Notes: generated by a model not told the origin, from the letters alone. A stretch of 64,000 nucleotides of DNA from Thaumarchaeota archaeon SCGC AAA007-O23 (GCA_000402075.1 ARWO01000004.1:1-64000); one strand, 5' to 3'; counted from the first letter of the stretch, positions 37,888 through 47,110 are shown. Made by a program: numbers and translations.

Positions 37888-38081
37888 GATTCTTTAAAAA
37901 ATTTGAATGTGAAGTATGTAAGGAAAAATTTTCACGACACGAACAACTGATGAACCACCAAGAAATAACTCATTTCAAAAACTTACCATACGATTGTAAA
38001 GAATGCAGTGAAAATTTTCATAGTATGTCAGAAATGCGTGACCACCTTAAGAAAAACCACTCATACAAAATTGATAGATAG
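37884..38081 (+). CDS. Two-finger C2H2 protein
   Basis: 65 residues with two C2H2 fingers in tandem: CEVCKEKFSRHEQLMNHQEI (then TH) and CKECSENFHSMSEMRDHLKK (then NH), each Cx2C-x12-H-x4-H. Overlaps the triple zinc-ribbon gene by ATGA and ends 2 bases before the convergent rpoP. C2H2 fingers of this classical form are unusual in prokaryotes outside archaea; DNA or RNA binding is likely. Confidence 0.75.
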   Translation: MRFFKKFECEVCKEKFSRHEQLMNHQEITHFKNLPYDCKECSENFHSMSEMRDHLKKNHSYKIDR

Positions 38082-38083
38082 TT

Positions 38084-38299
38084 CTATATCGCTTTTACAG
38101 TTTTAACAATCGGTGGTCTGACTTTGGTAAAAACTCGGAATCCACAAATACACTTTATTTCTGGGAGTTTAGATAATTCAGAATTGCTTACTTTTGTATT
38201 ACATCTTAAACAAGAGTAAATAACATCAAATTTTTCATCTTCTATAACATCATCTGTGGTGCTATCGTCATTCATTTCGTTACTAGATTCATCAACCAT
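38084..38299 (-). CDS. rpoP: DNA-directed RNA polymerase subunit P (Rpb12-like) with acidic extension
   Basis: 71 residues. The C-terminal 45 match archaeal RpoP: YSCLRCNTKVSNSELSKLPE, then IKCICGFRVFTKVRPP and the typical VKTVKAI end. Cysteines 30, 33, 50 and 52 bind zinc; the second pair is CxC instead of the usual CxxC. Residues 1-27 are an unusual acidic, serine-rich extension (DESSNEMNDDSTTDDVIEDE). Rpb12/RpoP helps initiation and the Rpb3/11 platform. Transcribed alongside rps10 and tuf, on the same strand. Confidence 0.8.
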   Translation of the reverse strand: MVDESSNEMNDDSTTDDVIEDEKFDVIYSCLRCNTKVSNSELSKLPEIKCICGFRVFTKVRPPIVKTVKAI

Positions 38300-38334
38300 A
38301 ACATTACACTTTAAATCTGTAATAAAAAGTCTGG

Positions 38335-38643
38335 CTACGTAAGAGATAATTCGATATAAACATTATCAGGAATTTTTAATCTCATGAGTTGACGCATTGC
38401 TTTATCATCTGCACTAATATCAATAATTCTTCTATGCATTTTCATTTCCCATTTTTCATAAGTTTCCGTACCGCTACCACATGGAGATTTTCTAGTAACA
38501 ACATTTAGACGTTTTACAGGAAGTGGGATGGGACCTTTAATTTTAATACCTGCCTTTTCGCCTATGTTCATAATTTCAGTGCAAACACTACCTAGCCTTG
38601 ATAAACTTATGCTTGTCAGTTTAACGCGAGCGGGCTGAGTCAT
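38335..38643 (-). CDS. rps10: Ribosomal protein uS10
   Basis: 102 residues, normal archaeal S10 length. Conserved segments include GIKIKGPIPLPVKRLNVVTR and KSPCGSGTETYEKWEMKMHR, ending IPDNVYIELSLT. It is in the 30S head. The start MTQPARVKLTSISLS is 9 bases after the EF-1alpha stop; the tuf-rps10 order is conserved in archaea. Confidence 0.96.
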   Translation of the reverse strand: MTQPARVKLTSISLSRLGSVCTEIMNIGEKAGIKIKGPIPLPVKRLNVVTRKSPCGSGTETYEKWEMKMHRRIIDISADDKAMRQLMRLKIPDNVYIELSLT

Positions 38644-38652
38644 ATCATAGAC

Positions 38653-39951
38653 TCATGCAGTATGTTTTTTAGTAATTTCTTTAACAACGCCAGCTGCAAT
38701 TGTAGAGCCCATGTCTCGTAACGCAAATCGTCCCATTTCTGGAAACTCTTCGAACGTTTCAATACATGTTGGTCGAACTGGTGTAATTCTAACAATTGCA
38801 GAATCACCAACCTTAAGGAATTTTGGATCTTTTTCGTCTACTGCTCCAGTTGCAGGATTAATTTTAGCTTCAAATGCAGTTATTGTTGCAGCTACCTGAG
38901 CAGTATGGCAGTGCATGACAGGTGTATAACCAGGTGCAAGTGCTGTTGGATGATGAATTACAATTATTTGTGCTCTAAACTCTGTAGCAACGTTAGGTGG
39001 GCTATCAGGAGTTCCAAGAACGTCACCTCTTTTGATATCTTTTTTCTCAATACCTCTTAAGTTAAAACCAATATTATCACCAGCTGATGCCGATGGCATT
39101 TCTTGGTGGTGTGTTTCTATAGATTTTATTTCGCCTACGGCTCCAGATGGCATAACAACGATTTTATCATTTGGTTTCATTGTTCCGGTTTCAACACGTC
39201 CAACTGGAACAGTGCCAACACCAGTAATTGAATAAACATCTTGTATTGGTAAACGTAGAGGTTTACCAGTTGGTTTTTCAGGTGATTTAAAGTCATCAAA
39301 GGTTTCCAAAAGAGTCTTGCCCTTATACCACGGCATATTTTCAGATTTTTTTACAAGGTTCTCACCTGTCCATCCAGAGACTGGAACGAATGGTACTTCA
39401 TCAATCTTATAACCTACTGATTTCACAAGCCCTTCACCTTTTTGCTTTGCAGTATTGAAAGCATCTTCAGAAAATTTACTATCGTCCATCTTGTTAATTG
39501 CAACAATTATTTGCTTTACGCCAAGTGTTTTTAATAAAAATGCATGTTCTCTAGCTTGACCACCAGGTGCTATTGCAGTATCTGTTTCACCTTCCTTTGC
39601 TGAAAGTACTAAAACAGCACAGTCTGCCTCAGATGCCCCAGTGATCATATTTTTTACAAAATCTCTGTGCCCTGGTGCATCAATTAATGTGAAGAAAAAC
39701 TTTGGAGTTTCAAATTTCTTAAAAGCTAAATCGATTGTAATACCTCTTGCTCTCTCATCTTTGATGTTATCCATAACCCAAGCATATTTGAAAGAATCAC
39801 CCTTTCCGGTTTCTTCTGATTCTTTGGCATGAGCAGATATTGTCCTTTCGTCAACTACACCAAGATCCAACAAAAAATGACCCATAGTAGTTGATTTACC
39901 ATTATCAATATGACCAGTTATTATCATGTTCAGGTGGTCTTTGTCTGCCAT
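38653..39951 (-). CDS. tuf: Elongation factor 1-alpha
   Basis: 432 residues. G1 GHIDNGKSTTMGHFL (D-N in place of V-D), G2 GITIDLAFKKF, G3 DAPGHRDFVKN, G4 INKMD and the domain II/III sequences GRVETGTM and VRPTCIETFEEFPEMGRFAL identify it. It delivers aminoacyl-tRNA to the ribosome. A TATA-like AT-rich stretch lies in the 133-base gap to the divergent FBP gene. ATG start. Confidence 0.97.
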   Translation of the reverse strand: MADKDHLNMIITGHIDNGKSTTMGHFLLDLGVVDERTISAHAKESEETGKGDSFKYAWVMDNIKDERARGITIDLAFKKFETPKFFFTLIDAPGHRDFVKNMITGASEADCAVLVLSAKEGETDTAIAPGGQAREHAFLLKTLGVKQIIVAINKMDDSKFSEDAFNTAKQKGEGLVKSVGYKIDEVPFVPVSGWTGENLVKKSENMPWYKGKTLLETFDDFKSPEKPTGKPLRLPIQDVYSITGVGTVPVGRVETGTMKPNDKIVVMPSGAVGEIKSIETHHQEMPSASAGDNIGFNLRGIEKKDIKRGDVLGTPDSPPNVATEFRAQIIVIHHPTALAPGYTPVMHCHTAQVAATITAFEAKINPATGAVDEKDPKFLKVGDSAIVRITPVRPTCIETFEEFPEMGRFALRDMGSTIAAGVVKEITKKHTA

Positions 39952-40084
39952 ATCGAACTCAAAGCGAAATGGGCTTTATTACTATTTGTTTTTTCATGAG
40001 TGTTCACTTAGTTTTCCGCTTTTTTTCTTTGAAATATATTATTAATTTCATATACTATAAATCAAAGACAGGTATGAAAAATTC

Positions 40085-41221
40085 ATGAAAATAACAGTGT
40101 CGGTAATTAAAGCTGATGTGGGTGGGATAGGAGGTCATACCTTACCAAGTGATGGTCTTCTTAATGCGATAAGAAAAACTGTAAAAGATGCAGGAGATTT
40201 GTTAATTGACCATTATATTGGATATTGTGGAGATGATTCTCACATTGTTATGACTCACACTAAAGGAGTTGATAATAAAGAAATTCATCAGCTTGCGTGG
40301 AATGCTTTTATGGCTGGTACAAAGGTTGCCAAAGAGGAAGGGCTGTATGGTGCTGGTCAGGATCTGTTAAAGGATTCTTTTTCGGGTAACATCAAGGGAA
40401 TGGGGCCTGGTGTGGCAGAAATGGAGTTTGATGAAAGACCAAACGAAGTGTTCACTGTCTTTGCAGCAGATAAAACTGAACCTGGAGCTTTCAACTACCC
40501 GATCTATAAGTTATTTGTTGATGCGTTAAGTAATACTGGTCTAATAGTTAACCAATCACTTGCTAAGGGTGTTAACATAAACATCATGGATGTTGAGGAA
40601 GGTAAAGTTGCAAATCTTTCTTTATGGGAAGATAAACCGATAATTGAAGCGGCGCTTATGTATCCTGGTCGTTACGTTGTTGATTCAGTGCGTACAAAAG
40701 ACGGTGAGCCAATATTAGATGCATCAACTGACAGACTGCATAACATTGCTGGTACATATGTTGGTAAGGATGATCCAATATGCCTTGTTAGAACACAAAA
40801 AAACTTTCCTGCAACTGAAGAGGCTGGAAGTGTATTCAGTAATCCGCATTATGTAGCTGGAAATACACGTGGTAGTCATAACATGCCTTTAATGCCAGTT
40901 AAGATCAATTCAGCTGCAACAATCAACTTTTGTATTCCAATTGTTGAAGCGTTGGTTTTCAGCATGCATAATGGTAAACTGACTGGTCCATTCGATGGCT
41001 TTTCAACACCAGACTGGGATTACATACGTGAAATTGCTACAAAAAAGGCATTAATAATGAGAAGCCAAGGATTTATCCATCCTGCAACACTTGTACCATC
41101 TGAATTAGAATATGCTGAGGGATACAAAGCTGTGATGGATGTATTGCATAGTAAAATGAAACCTATACAAGATCAACCACAAAATGACCAAAGAAAGGAA
41201 TCTTACGAAGATCCAGATTAA
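40085..41221 (+). CDS. fbp: Fructose-1,6-bisphosphate aldolase/phosphatase (bifunctional)
   Basis: 378 residues of the archaeal-type bifunctional FBPA/P family. The start MKITVSVIKADVGGIGGHTL carries Asp and His metal ligands, DDSHIVMTHTKGVDNKEIH and the C-terminal NFCIPIVEALVFSMHNGKLT are diagnostic. One active site first condenses triose phosphates and then dephosphorylates FBP, making this a unidirectional gluconeogenic enzyme fed by autotrophic CO2 fixation. The last 15 residues (QPQNDQRKESYEDPD) are a polar tail. Length normal. ATG start. Confidence 0.93.
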   Translation: MKITVSVIKADVGGIGGHTLPSDGLLNAIRKTVKDAGDLLIDHYIGYCGDDSHIVMTHTKGVDNKEIHQLAWNAFMAGTKVAKEEGLYGAGQDLLKDSFSGNIKGMGPGVAEMEFDERPNEVFTVFAADKTEPGAFNYPIYKLFVDALSNTGLIVNQSLAKGVNINIMDVEEGKVANLSLWEDKPIIEAALMYPGRYVVDSVRTKDGEPILDASTDRLHNIAGTYVGKDDPICLVRTQKNFPATEEAGSVFSNPHYVAGNTRGSHNMPLMPVKINSAATINFCIPIVEALVFSMHNGKLTGPFDGFSTPDWDYIREIATKKALIMRSQGFIHPATLVPSELEYAEGYKAVMDVLHSKMKPIQDQPQNDQRKESYEDPD

Positions 41222-41240
41222 ATGAATCAAAAAAGGTTAA

Positions 41241-41675
41241 ATGAAATTAAAACTATCTGAATTTATGAAAACATCTAAATTATTTTGTAATCTAAAACCG
41301 CTTGCTATAACATACATTTCCGTAATAGCTTTTTCAAATTTTGTTTTTGTATTATTCAGTCAAACAGTTCGTGATATAATTTGGTCATTTTTCAAAGATG
41401 CTGGAGGAGTAGTAATACTTGGAATGGTATTTTTATTTGCCTTAGCATGGTTGCTTAAAGCAAGACCACATAAAATTCCAAAACAATACCAAGTTATAGT
41501 TTTTGACATATTTGAAAAAGAATCACAGATAGATGGGTTGAGAACTGAATTTAAGAATCATGATGTAGCATGGAGCTTCATGAAGTCTTATAAAAAATCA
41601 TACCCATTACACAGTTTTGCTATGGTGACAAAACAGAAAAACTCCCCAAAAAAAATTATTTTCAAATATATCTAA
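41241..41675 (+). CDS. Two-TM membrane protein
   Basis: 144 residues with two hydrophobic helices (about 23-43 and 57-77), then a basic cytosolic domain (RPHKIPKQYQVIVFDIFEKE, NHDVAWSFMKSYKKSYPLHS). No known family. It starts 19 bases after fbp and may share its transcript. Confidence 0.5.
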   Translation: MKLKLSEFMKTSKLFCNLKPLAITYISVIAFSNFVFVLFSQTVRDIIWSFFKDAGGVVILGMVFLFALAWLLKARPHKIPKQYQVIVFDIFEKESQIDGLRTEFKNHDVAWSFMKSYKKSYPLHSFAMVTKQKNSPKKIIFKYI

Positions 41676-41759
41676 ATCTACTAGCATAGAATTTACTATA
41701 TACAATCTTAATGTGATATTAGGCTCAAATTTATTACTTGAGAATACAAAAAAAACCTG

Positions 41760-43518
41760 ATGGAATTTTCAATAATTTCTGAAATGTTTGAAATGATGGA
41801 AAAAACAACAAAGCGCATTGAACTCACAAATATTTTAGTTGAATTATTAAAAAAAACACCAAAGAAAATTATCCCGAATGTTGTGTACCTCTTACAGGGA
41901 ATTATTAGACCTAATTTCGAGGGTGTTGAATTAGGAGTTGCTGAAAAACTTGCAATTCATGCTATTTCAAAATCTGCTGGGTTGCCAATTAAAAAAATTG
42001 AAGATGATTACAGAGATGGTGGTGATCTGGGTCTGACTGCATCAAACATCCTAAAAATAAAAACCCAAACTACATTTACAGCAGAAAAAATTACTGTAGA
42101 AAGAGTTTATGAGACTTTATTCAAGATTGCAAAATTGAAAGGTAAAGGCTCGCAAGACTTGAAAATGAAACACATTTCAAGTTTGCTAAATGATGCAACC
42201 CCATTAGAAGCAAAATTTGTCATAAAAATTTTGTTAGGTACATTACGCTTAGGAATAGCGGAAAATACTGTCATGGATGCACTTGCCATTGCATTTACTG
42301 GAAAAAAAGAGAACAGAGTACAAATAGAAAATGCGTATAATGTTTCAAGTGATTTAGGAAAAGTATCCCTAATAGTTGCAACAGATGGCATTGATGAAAT
42401 AAAAAAATTTAAAATTTCATTATTTAGCCCGATACGACCCATGCTAGCAGATCGAGTTCAAAGCGAAAAAGATGTTATTAAAAAAATGCCAGAGCAGTTT
42501 GTAGCAGAATACAAACTAGATGGAGAACGTGTACAAATCCATAAACAATATGATAAGATAGTTTTATTCTCGCGCAGATTGGAAAATATCACTCAATATT
42601 ATCCAGATATTGTAGAACGTATTGGAAAAACTCTAAATGTAAATGAAGGAATTTTTGAGGCAGAAATTGTTCCTATTAACGAAAACACTGGGGAATTCCT
42701 ACCATTTCAAGAACTAATGCACAGAAGAAGAAAATACAAATTAGATAAAGCCGTTTCACAATACCCAATCACAGTTAATTTTTTCGATGTACTGTATTAT
42801 GATAATAAAGATTGTTTAAATTTAGAGTGTTCTGAAAGAAGAAAAATTTTAGAACAGATAGTTCATGAAGATAACTTTGCAAAACTTGTACCAATGTTGT
42901 TTGTTAAAAATGAAAATGAGGTTGAAGATTTTCTAGAAAATTCTATTAATGCTGGTTGTGAGGGATTGATGCTAAAAACTCCCAGTGCACCATATCGTGC
43001 TGGAATGAGAGGTAGTAATTGGTTAAAGCTCAAACGTGAATATAGAAATGAATTAGGTGACAGTTTAGATTTAATTGTTATAGGTGCATACTTTGGAAGG
43101 GGTCGAAGAACGGGTCTATATGGCACGTTACTATTAGCGACATACAATCCAGAAAAGGATAATCTTCCTAGCATCTGCAAAGTTGGTACAGGTTTTACTG
43201 ATGAAAGTTTGGATCAATTGTACCAAATTCTCTCTAACAAAGTTACGCTCAAAAAAAAATCCTAGAATCGTAAGTGAAATGGAAGCAGATATTTGGTTTG
43301 AGCCTGAATTAGTTTTAGAAATTGTTGCATCAGAAATAACGTTAAGTCCTATTCATAAAACTGGACTGGATTTAATTAGAAAATCTAGTGGATTTGCATT
43401 AAGATTTCCAAAATTCACAGGAAAAATTAGATATGAAAAAGCGGTTGAGGATGCTTCTACAGGCGAAGAGGTATTTGCGTTGTATAAGAGACAGTCTAAA
43501 ATCAATCATGAAAAATGA
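41760..43518 (+). CDS. lig: ATP-dependent DNA ligase, frame broken at an A9 run
   Basis: The adenylation lysine is K252 in AEYKLDGERVQIH (KxDG), with an N-terminal DNA-binding domain before it and LMLKTPSAPYRAGMRGSNWL and KLKREY as motifs IV-V. The zero frame stops at 43265 after CTC AAA AAA AAA TCC TAG. The rest of the OB-fold (NPRIVSEMEADIWFEPELVL, ITLSPIHKTGL, FALRFPKFTGKIRYEKA) continues to 43518 in the frame reached by losing one A. Full length would be about 585 residues, the normal size. Joins Okazaki fragments with FEN-1 and PCNA. Sequencing error or slippage is likelier than gene loss. Confidence 0.88.
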
Positions 43519-43579
43519 ACATTCTTCAGAGAAAAGTATGATATAAATTAGAAAAGGACGTTATAACTAATAATTCATT

Positions 43580-44233
43580 ATGTATAGCGGAGAATTAGAA
43601 GTTCAAGCAAAGAGAAAAGCTTTAGCAGTTTTGCAAGATGAGATAAATAGAATTCTTAATGCTGGTAGAGTACTTTCAACACTACCAAATATGCTAGTAA
43701 AAAAGGATAAAGCAGGAATAAAAAGTGCACTTGAACAAATTGATGCGATTGAGGCAGAAGTAGAAAATCTTAGACGTAAAATTACAAGAGATGTAGCAGA
43801 TGTTGGTGGTTTGATTTTGAACAGGGACAATATTCTAAACACTGCATATACAATGGATGAAATTGGTGGTTATATTACTGGCATTTCTTTCAAACTTGCA
43901 AACATCAAAGTTTCAACAATTAAAACTTCTCATCTAGATAAAGACCTGACTGAACTTATTGAACTTGTGGTTGATCAAATATACAAATTAAATGAAATTA
44001 TCAGAAGCTTAAACGTTGATTCTCACAAATCTATTGAAATTGCTCAAGAAACACAAAAAATTGAGCGTGACATTGACACTAAATATCGTATAATGACAAT
44101 TACAGTACTGAATGAAATTACTGACACTAAAGAATTACTTTTGATGAAAGATGTCATTGAATTAATAGAAGAAATGGCTGATAAATGCCAGGAAGTTTCT
44201 GACTCATTCATTTTATTGGCACTAAGTCTTTGA
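43580..44233 (+). CDS. DUF47-family (PhoU-like) protein
   Basis: 217 residues, entirely helical, with the DUF47 arrangement of long helices carrying acidic and paired Glu/Asp patterns: YSGELEVQAKRKALAVLQDE, IDAIEAEVENLRRKITRDVA, DVIELIEEMADKCQEVSDSF. Family members regulate or accompany phosphate transporters, often next to a PiT gene, which is not present here. ATG start. Its stop is followed within one base by the endA start, so the two genes are probably co-transcribed. Confidence 0.75.
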   Translation: MYSGELEVQAKRKALAVLQDEINRILNAGRVLSTLPNMLVKKDKAGIKSALEQIDAIEAEVENLRRKITRDVADVGGLILNRDNILNTAYTMDEIGGYITGISFKLANIKVSTIKTSHLDKDLTELIELVVDQIYKLNEIIRSLNVDSHKSIEIAQETQKIERDIDTKYRIMTITVLNEITDTKELLLMKDVIELIEEMADKCQEVSDSFILLALSL

Positions 44234-44234
44234 C

Positions 44235-44774
44235 TTGAAAGGCGAACTATTAGAAAATAGAATAGTTGTTTGGAATAGACGAGAGTCTAGGGATTTATTT
44301 GCTAATGGTTATTATGGAAAGCCTATAGGGATTCCAAAGCCAAATGTAAATGACATCAACGTTCCGCTAATTTTAGATCTTATCGAGGGATGCTACCTCC
44401 AAGAAACCTCAAAAATTAAGATCACCAAAGATGGAAAGAAAGTTTCTTTGGATGCTCTAATTAAAATTTGTAAGAAGGAATATCATAATTTTGGCAAGAA
44501 ATATCAAGTGTACAAAGATTTTAGAGATAAAGGATATGTTATTAATCCTGGAATAAAGTTCGGCTGTGACTTTGCAGTATATCAAAAAGGTCCAGGCATT
44601 GATCATGCACCGTATTTGATACAAGTCTACAACAAAAATGACAGTATTTCTTCTACCGCTGTAGTGTTAGCAGGTAGATTAGCTAGCAGTGTTAAGAAAC
44701 AATTCATTCTGGCAATACCACATGGTAAGGATAAAATTGATTATTTGGCACTAGATTGGTGGAAAGCTAATTAA
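44235..44774 (+). CDS. endA: tRNA-splicing endonuclease EndA
   Basis: 179 residues, the length of homotetrameric alpha4-type archaeal enzymes. The catalytic triad is visible as Y116 (CDFAVYQKGPG), H124 (GIDHAPYLI) and K154 (SSVKKQFILA). Cuts bulge-helix-bulge sites in tRNA introns, such as the tRNA-Ser intron at 22567, and in the rRNA processing stems. TTG start, one base beyond the DUF47 stop. The N-terminal half holds the usual IGIPKPNVNDINVPLILDLI segment. Confidence 0.9.
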   Translation: MKGELLENRIVVWNRRESRDLFANGYYGKPIGIPKPNVNDINVPLILDLIEGCYLQETSKIKITKDGKKVSLDALIKICKKEYHNFGKKYQVYKDFRDKGYVINPGIKFGCDFAVYQKGPGIDHAPYLIQVYNKNDSISSTAVVLAGRLASSVKKQFILAIPHGKDKIDYLALDWWKAN

Positions 44775-45144
44775 TCTTCTTTATGTAGCCTGCAATATTG
44801 TTGTAGATATCAAACAATTCCTTTGTTATACCAAAATCTAAACTATTTTTCCATTTTCCATAAATACGTATTCCATTATCTGTAGGATCAACAAAAATTG
44901 TTGCGTCATTGATTGATTGGTTTACAATCATTTCATTTAATGCTGAATCAGTGTTTAGATCTTCTGCTAGTTTTCCTCCTTCCCACGTCACACCAATTAT
45001 TTTTTTTGAACCAAAATGACCTGTGGTTTTAAGTCTGGTTCGTGCAGTGAAATCAATTACCTTTTCACCAGAGTCTTGTTGTACAACAAAATGTGCTTGA
45101 AACCTATCCTGAGCACCCCATGGAAGTGGATTTGGATCTTGCAT
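44767..45144 (-). CDS. Conserved hypothetical protein (125 aa)
   Basis: Soluble; opens MQDPNPLPWGAQDRFQAHFV and has a strand-rich middle (VIDFTARTRLKTTGHFGSKK) and an alpha-helical end (TKELFDIYNNIAGYIKKIN). No motif that I recognise. It is co-directional with, and one base after, the next gene upstream, so they look like a two-gene unit. Overlaps endA by 8 bases at their convergent ends. Confidence 0.55.
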   Translation of the reverse strand: MQDPNPLPWGAQDRFQAHFVVQQDSGEKVIDFTARTRLKTTGHFGSKKIIGVTWEGGKLAEDLNTDSALNEMIVNQSINDATIFVDPTDNGIRIYGKWKNSLDFGITKELFDIYNNIAGYIKKIN

Positions 45145-45145
45145 T

Positions 45146-45382
45146 TTATCCCTTCTGTATTATTTGCACTGCATCAATGTTTGTTCCAGAAATTTTCAAC
45201 GAGCCCTTGTTGGTAACCATTCTAGTAGTTTGTGAGAAACACCTACTATAGTAATCTCCCTTCTCAACTTCCCCTTCACCTATCTCATTAGGCGTCGCAC
45301 TAACACCAATCTCATTTAAAATATCAGAAAACTTTTCAGGCCAATTTTTTAGTACAATAGTTTCAGGTTCAGAATCCTCCAT
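45146..45382 (-). CDS. Conserved hypothetical protein (78 aa)
   Basis: Acidic start MEDSEPETIVLKNWPEKFSD, then GVSATPNEIGEGEVEKGDYY and a final strand (SLKISGTNIDAVQIIQKG). One cysteine only. Unknown family; probably cotranscribed with the 125-aa protein at 44767, since only one base separates them. Confidence 0.5.
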   Translation of the reverse strand: MEDSEPETIVLKNWPEKFSDILNEIGVSATPNEIGEGEVEKGDYYSRCFSQTTRMVTNKGSLKISGTNIDAVQIIQKG

Positions 45383-45479
45383 GCCGTATGTGATTTTGGC
45401 ACATAATTTAACATTTCTCGTTGTTCTGGATTAGTGATTAGCAATAAAATAAATAGATGAGAAACTAATTTTTGATCTC

Positions 45480-47108
45480 ATGCTAAAGTTTCAAAATAAG
45501 ACTGTATTAGTTACTGGCAGTGGTACTGGAATTGGACAGGCTATTACTAAGAAATTTGTGGAAAATGGCGCAAATGCAATAATCCTAGGAAGAAGAAAAG
45601 AGCCATTAGAAGAAACAGCAAAAATGCTAGAGGGAATCATCAAAGAAAAGCAAAGTAATGCGACTATCAAAATTTTTGATGGGATAGACGTCAGCGACGA
45701 AAAAGCTGTTACTGGTATGTTTGATTCATTAAAAAGTGAAAATGTCAACTTGGATGTTGTTGTAAACAACGCTGGAGTTTCAGGTCCTGTAACATGTTTT
45801 GCTCATGCACCGCTTGATCAGTTCAGAAGTACTGTAGATATTCATCTGACTGGAACTTTTTGGACGTCAGTTCAGGCACTAAAAGTTATGAAGAAAGGTG
45901 CAAAAATTATTACAATTTCAACATTTTTTGCAGAAGAAAGACCATTAGAACAACGACCATACAGGTTCAGAGGTCCATATACCGCATCACAAGGAGCAAA
46001 AAACAGACTCGTAGAGGCAATGTCATGGGAACTTCTAGAAAAGGGAGTTATGTCGATTGGAACTAACCCTGGCCCAGTCCATTCAGACAGAATTTACAAG
46101 ACAGTCTATCCAAAGGCTGCATCAGAATTTCTACGTGTAAGCGGTTTTGAAGACCTATCACCAAGTGAAGTTGAAGCCGCAAACAATGAGATTGTAGGGT
46201 TGTTAGGTGAAGACGATGAAACAATAAAGGCTGGAATAAAATCTGCCGCAGAAAAGTTAGGCAATAAAGAAACTACGCTTACCAATTTACTAGATAAAGT
46301 GAAAGGCATCGCAGAAAAAATTCAAAAGAACACCTCAACAATGATTCCAGACCAGCAATTTTTATCGCAGGAGCAGGTTGCAACAACAGTCCTAACACTT
46401 TCGGACGATGACCAAGCAAAAATTCTCAATGGAAAAATAATTCCAGGTGACAGAGTTTTCTATCCTGTCAAGTCACACATTAGAGGATCCGTTCCTAAAG
46501 CTGAGAAGAATAACTTGGATGGAAAACATGTTTACATTGTAAGTGCTGATGGTGATGATCAAAGAGTAAGTAGTATTACATCAATGATAGAAGAAAAAGG
46601 TGGACAAGTTGCATTAGAACGCACTGAGGATATTGATTTATTTATTCATATCACTGGTAATGTTCCAAATTTTTCCAAACTGACTGAGTTATCCAGAGAT
46701 GAGTGGGATAAACTAGTTAACCAATTCATTAACACCCCCGCCACGGTGACACAAAGCGCCATTGATACTTTCGTTCCTGGTGGCTCTGATGATCCAAGAA
46801 AATTCAAAGATGCGAAAGGTAGAATTGTTATAATTGGTCCCAACCTTCCAGCTGGTAAAAAGATTAGCGGACATGAGAGAGCGAAGGTTGAGGTTTTCAG
46901 GGGTGCCATGAGACCATTTGCGACTACCATCAATCAAGAATTAAGCGATGTGCTAAAATCAAACGTTAGAGCATTCTTAATTTTGCCTGGAACAGTTGAT
47001 GGAAAGGAACCAAACAACGAAAACATTGTAAATACAATTAACTACTTGATGTCAGACGAAGCAGCATCAAGTTCGGAAGTAATTTTCTGCCCAGACGAAA
47101 CAAGATAA
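45480..47108 (+). CDS. Tandem short-chain dehydrogenase/reductase (malonyl-CoA-reductase N-half-like)
   Basis: 542 residues with two SDR-like halves. Half 1 (1-~250) has TGSGTGIG (12-19), NNAG (96-99), the catalytic Ser in ITIST (147) and PYTASQGAK with Y167, but the normal YxxxK lysine is Q171. NPGPVHSDRIYKTVYPK follows. Half 2 (~345-542) is degenerate, with IVIIGPNLPAG and a NEFINTPATVTQ-like core and no clear dinucleotide motif. The SDR-linker-SDR layout matches the N-terminal half of Chloroflexus malonyl-CoA reductase. Possible 3HP/4HB function is inference. ATG start. Confidence 0.75.
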   Translation: MLKFQNKTVLVTGSGTGIGQAITKKFVENGANAIILGRRKEPLEETAKMLEGIIKEKQSNATIKIFDGIDVSDEKAVTGMFDSLKSENVNLDVVVNNAGVSGPVTCFAHAPLDQFRSTVDIHLTGTFWTSVQALKVMKKGAKIITISTFFAEERPLEQRPYRFRGPYTASQGAKNRLVEAMSWELLEKGVMSIGTNPGPVHSDRIYKTVYPKAASEFLRVSGFEDLSPSEVEAANNEIVGLLGEDDETIKAGIKSAAEKLGNKETTLTNLLDKVKGIAEKIQKNTSTMIPDQQFLSQEQVATTVLTLSDDDQAKILNGKIIPGDRVFYPVKSHIRGSVPKAEKNNLDGKHVYIVSADGDDQRVSSITSMIEEKGGQVALERTEDIDLFIHITGNVPNFSKLTELSRDEWDKLVNQFINTPATVTQSAIDTFVPGGSDDPRKFKDAKGRIVIIGPNLPAGKKISGHERAKVEVFRGAMRPFATTINQELSDVLKSNVRAFLILPGTVDGKEPNNENIVNTINYLMSDEAASSSEVIFCPDETR

Positions 47109-47110
47109 TA

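Noticed and set aside
43183..43518. 111-codon ORF as an independent gene
   Set aside because: From residue ~25 on it is the missing DNA-ligase C-terminal domain, and its first part is a shifted reading of ligase sequence, so it is a frameshifted continuation.
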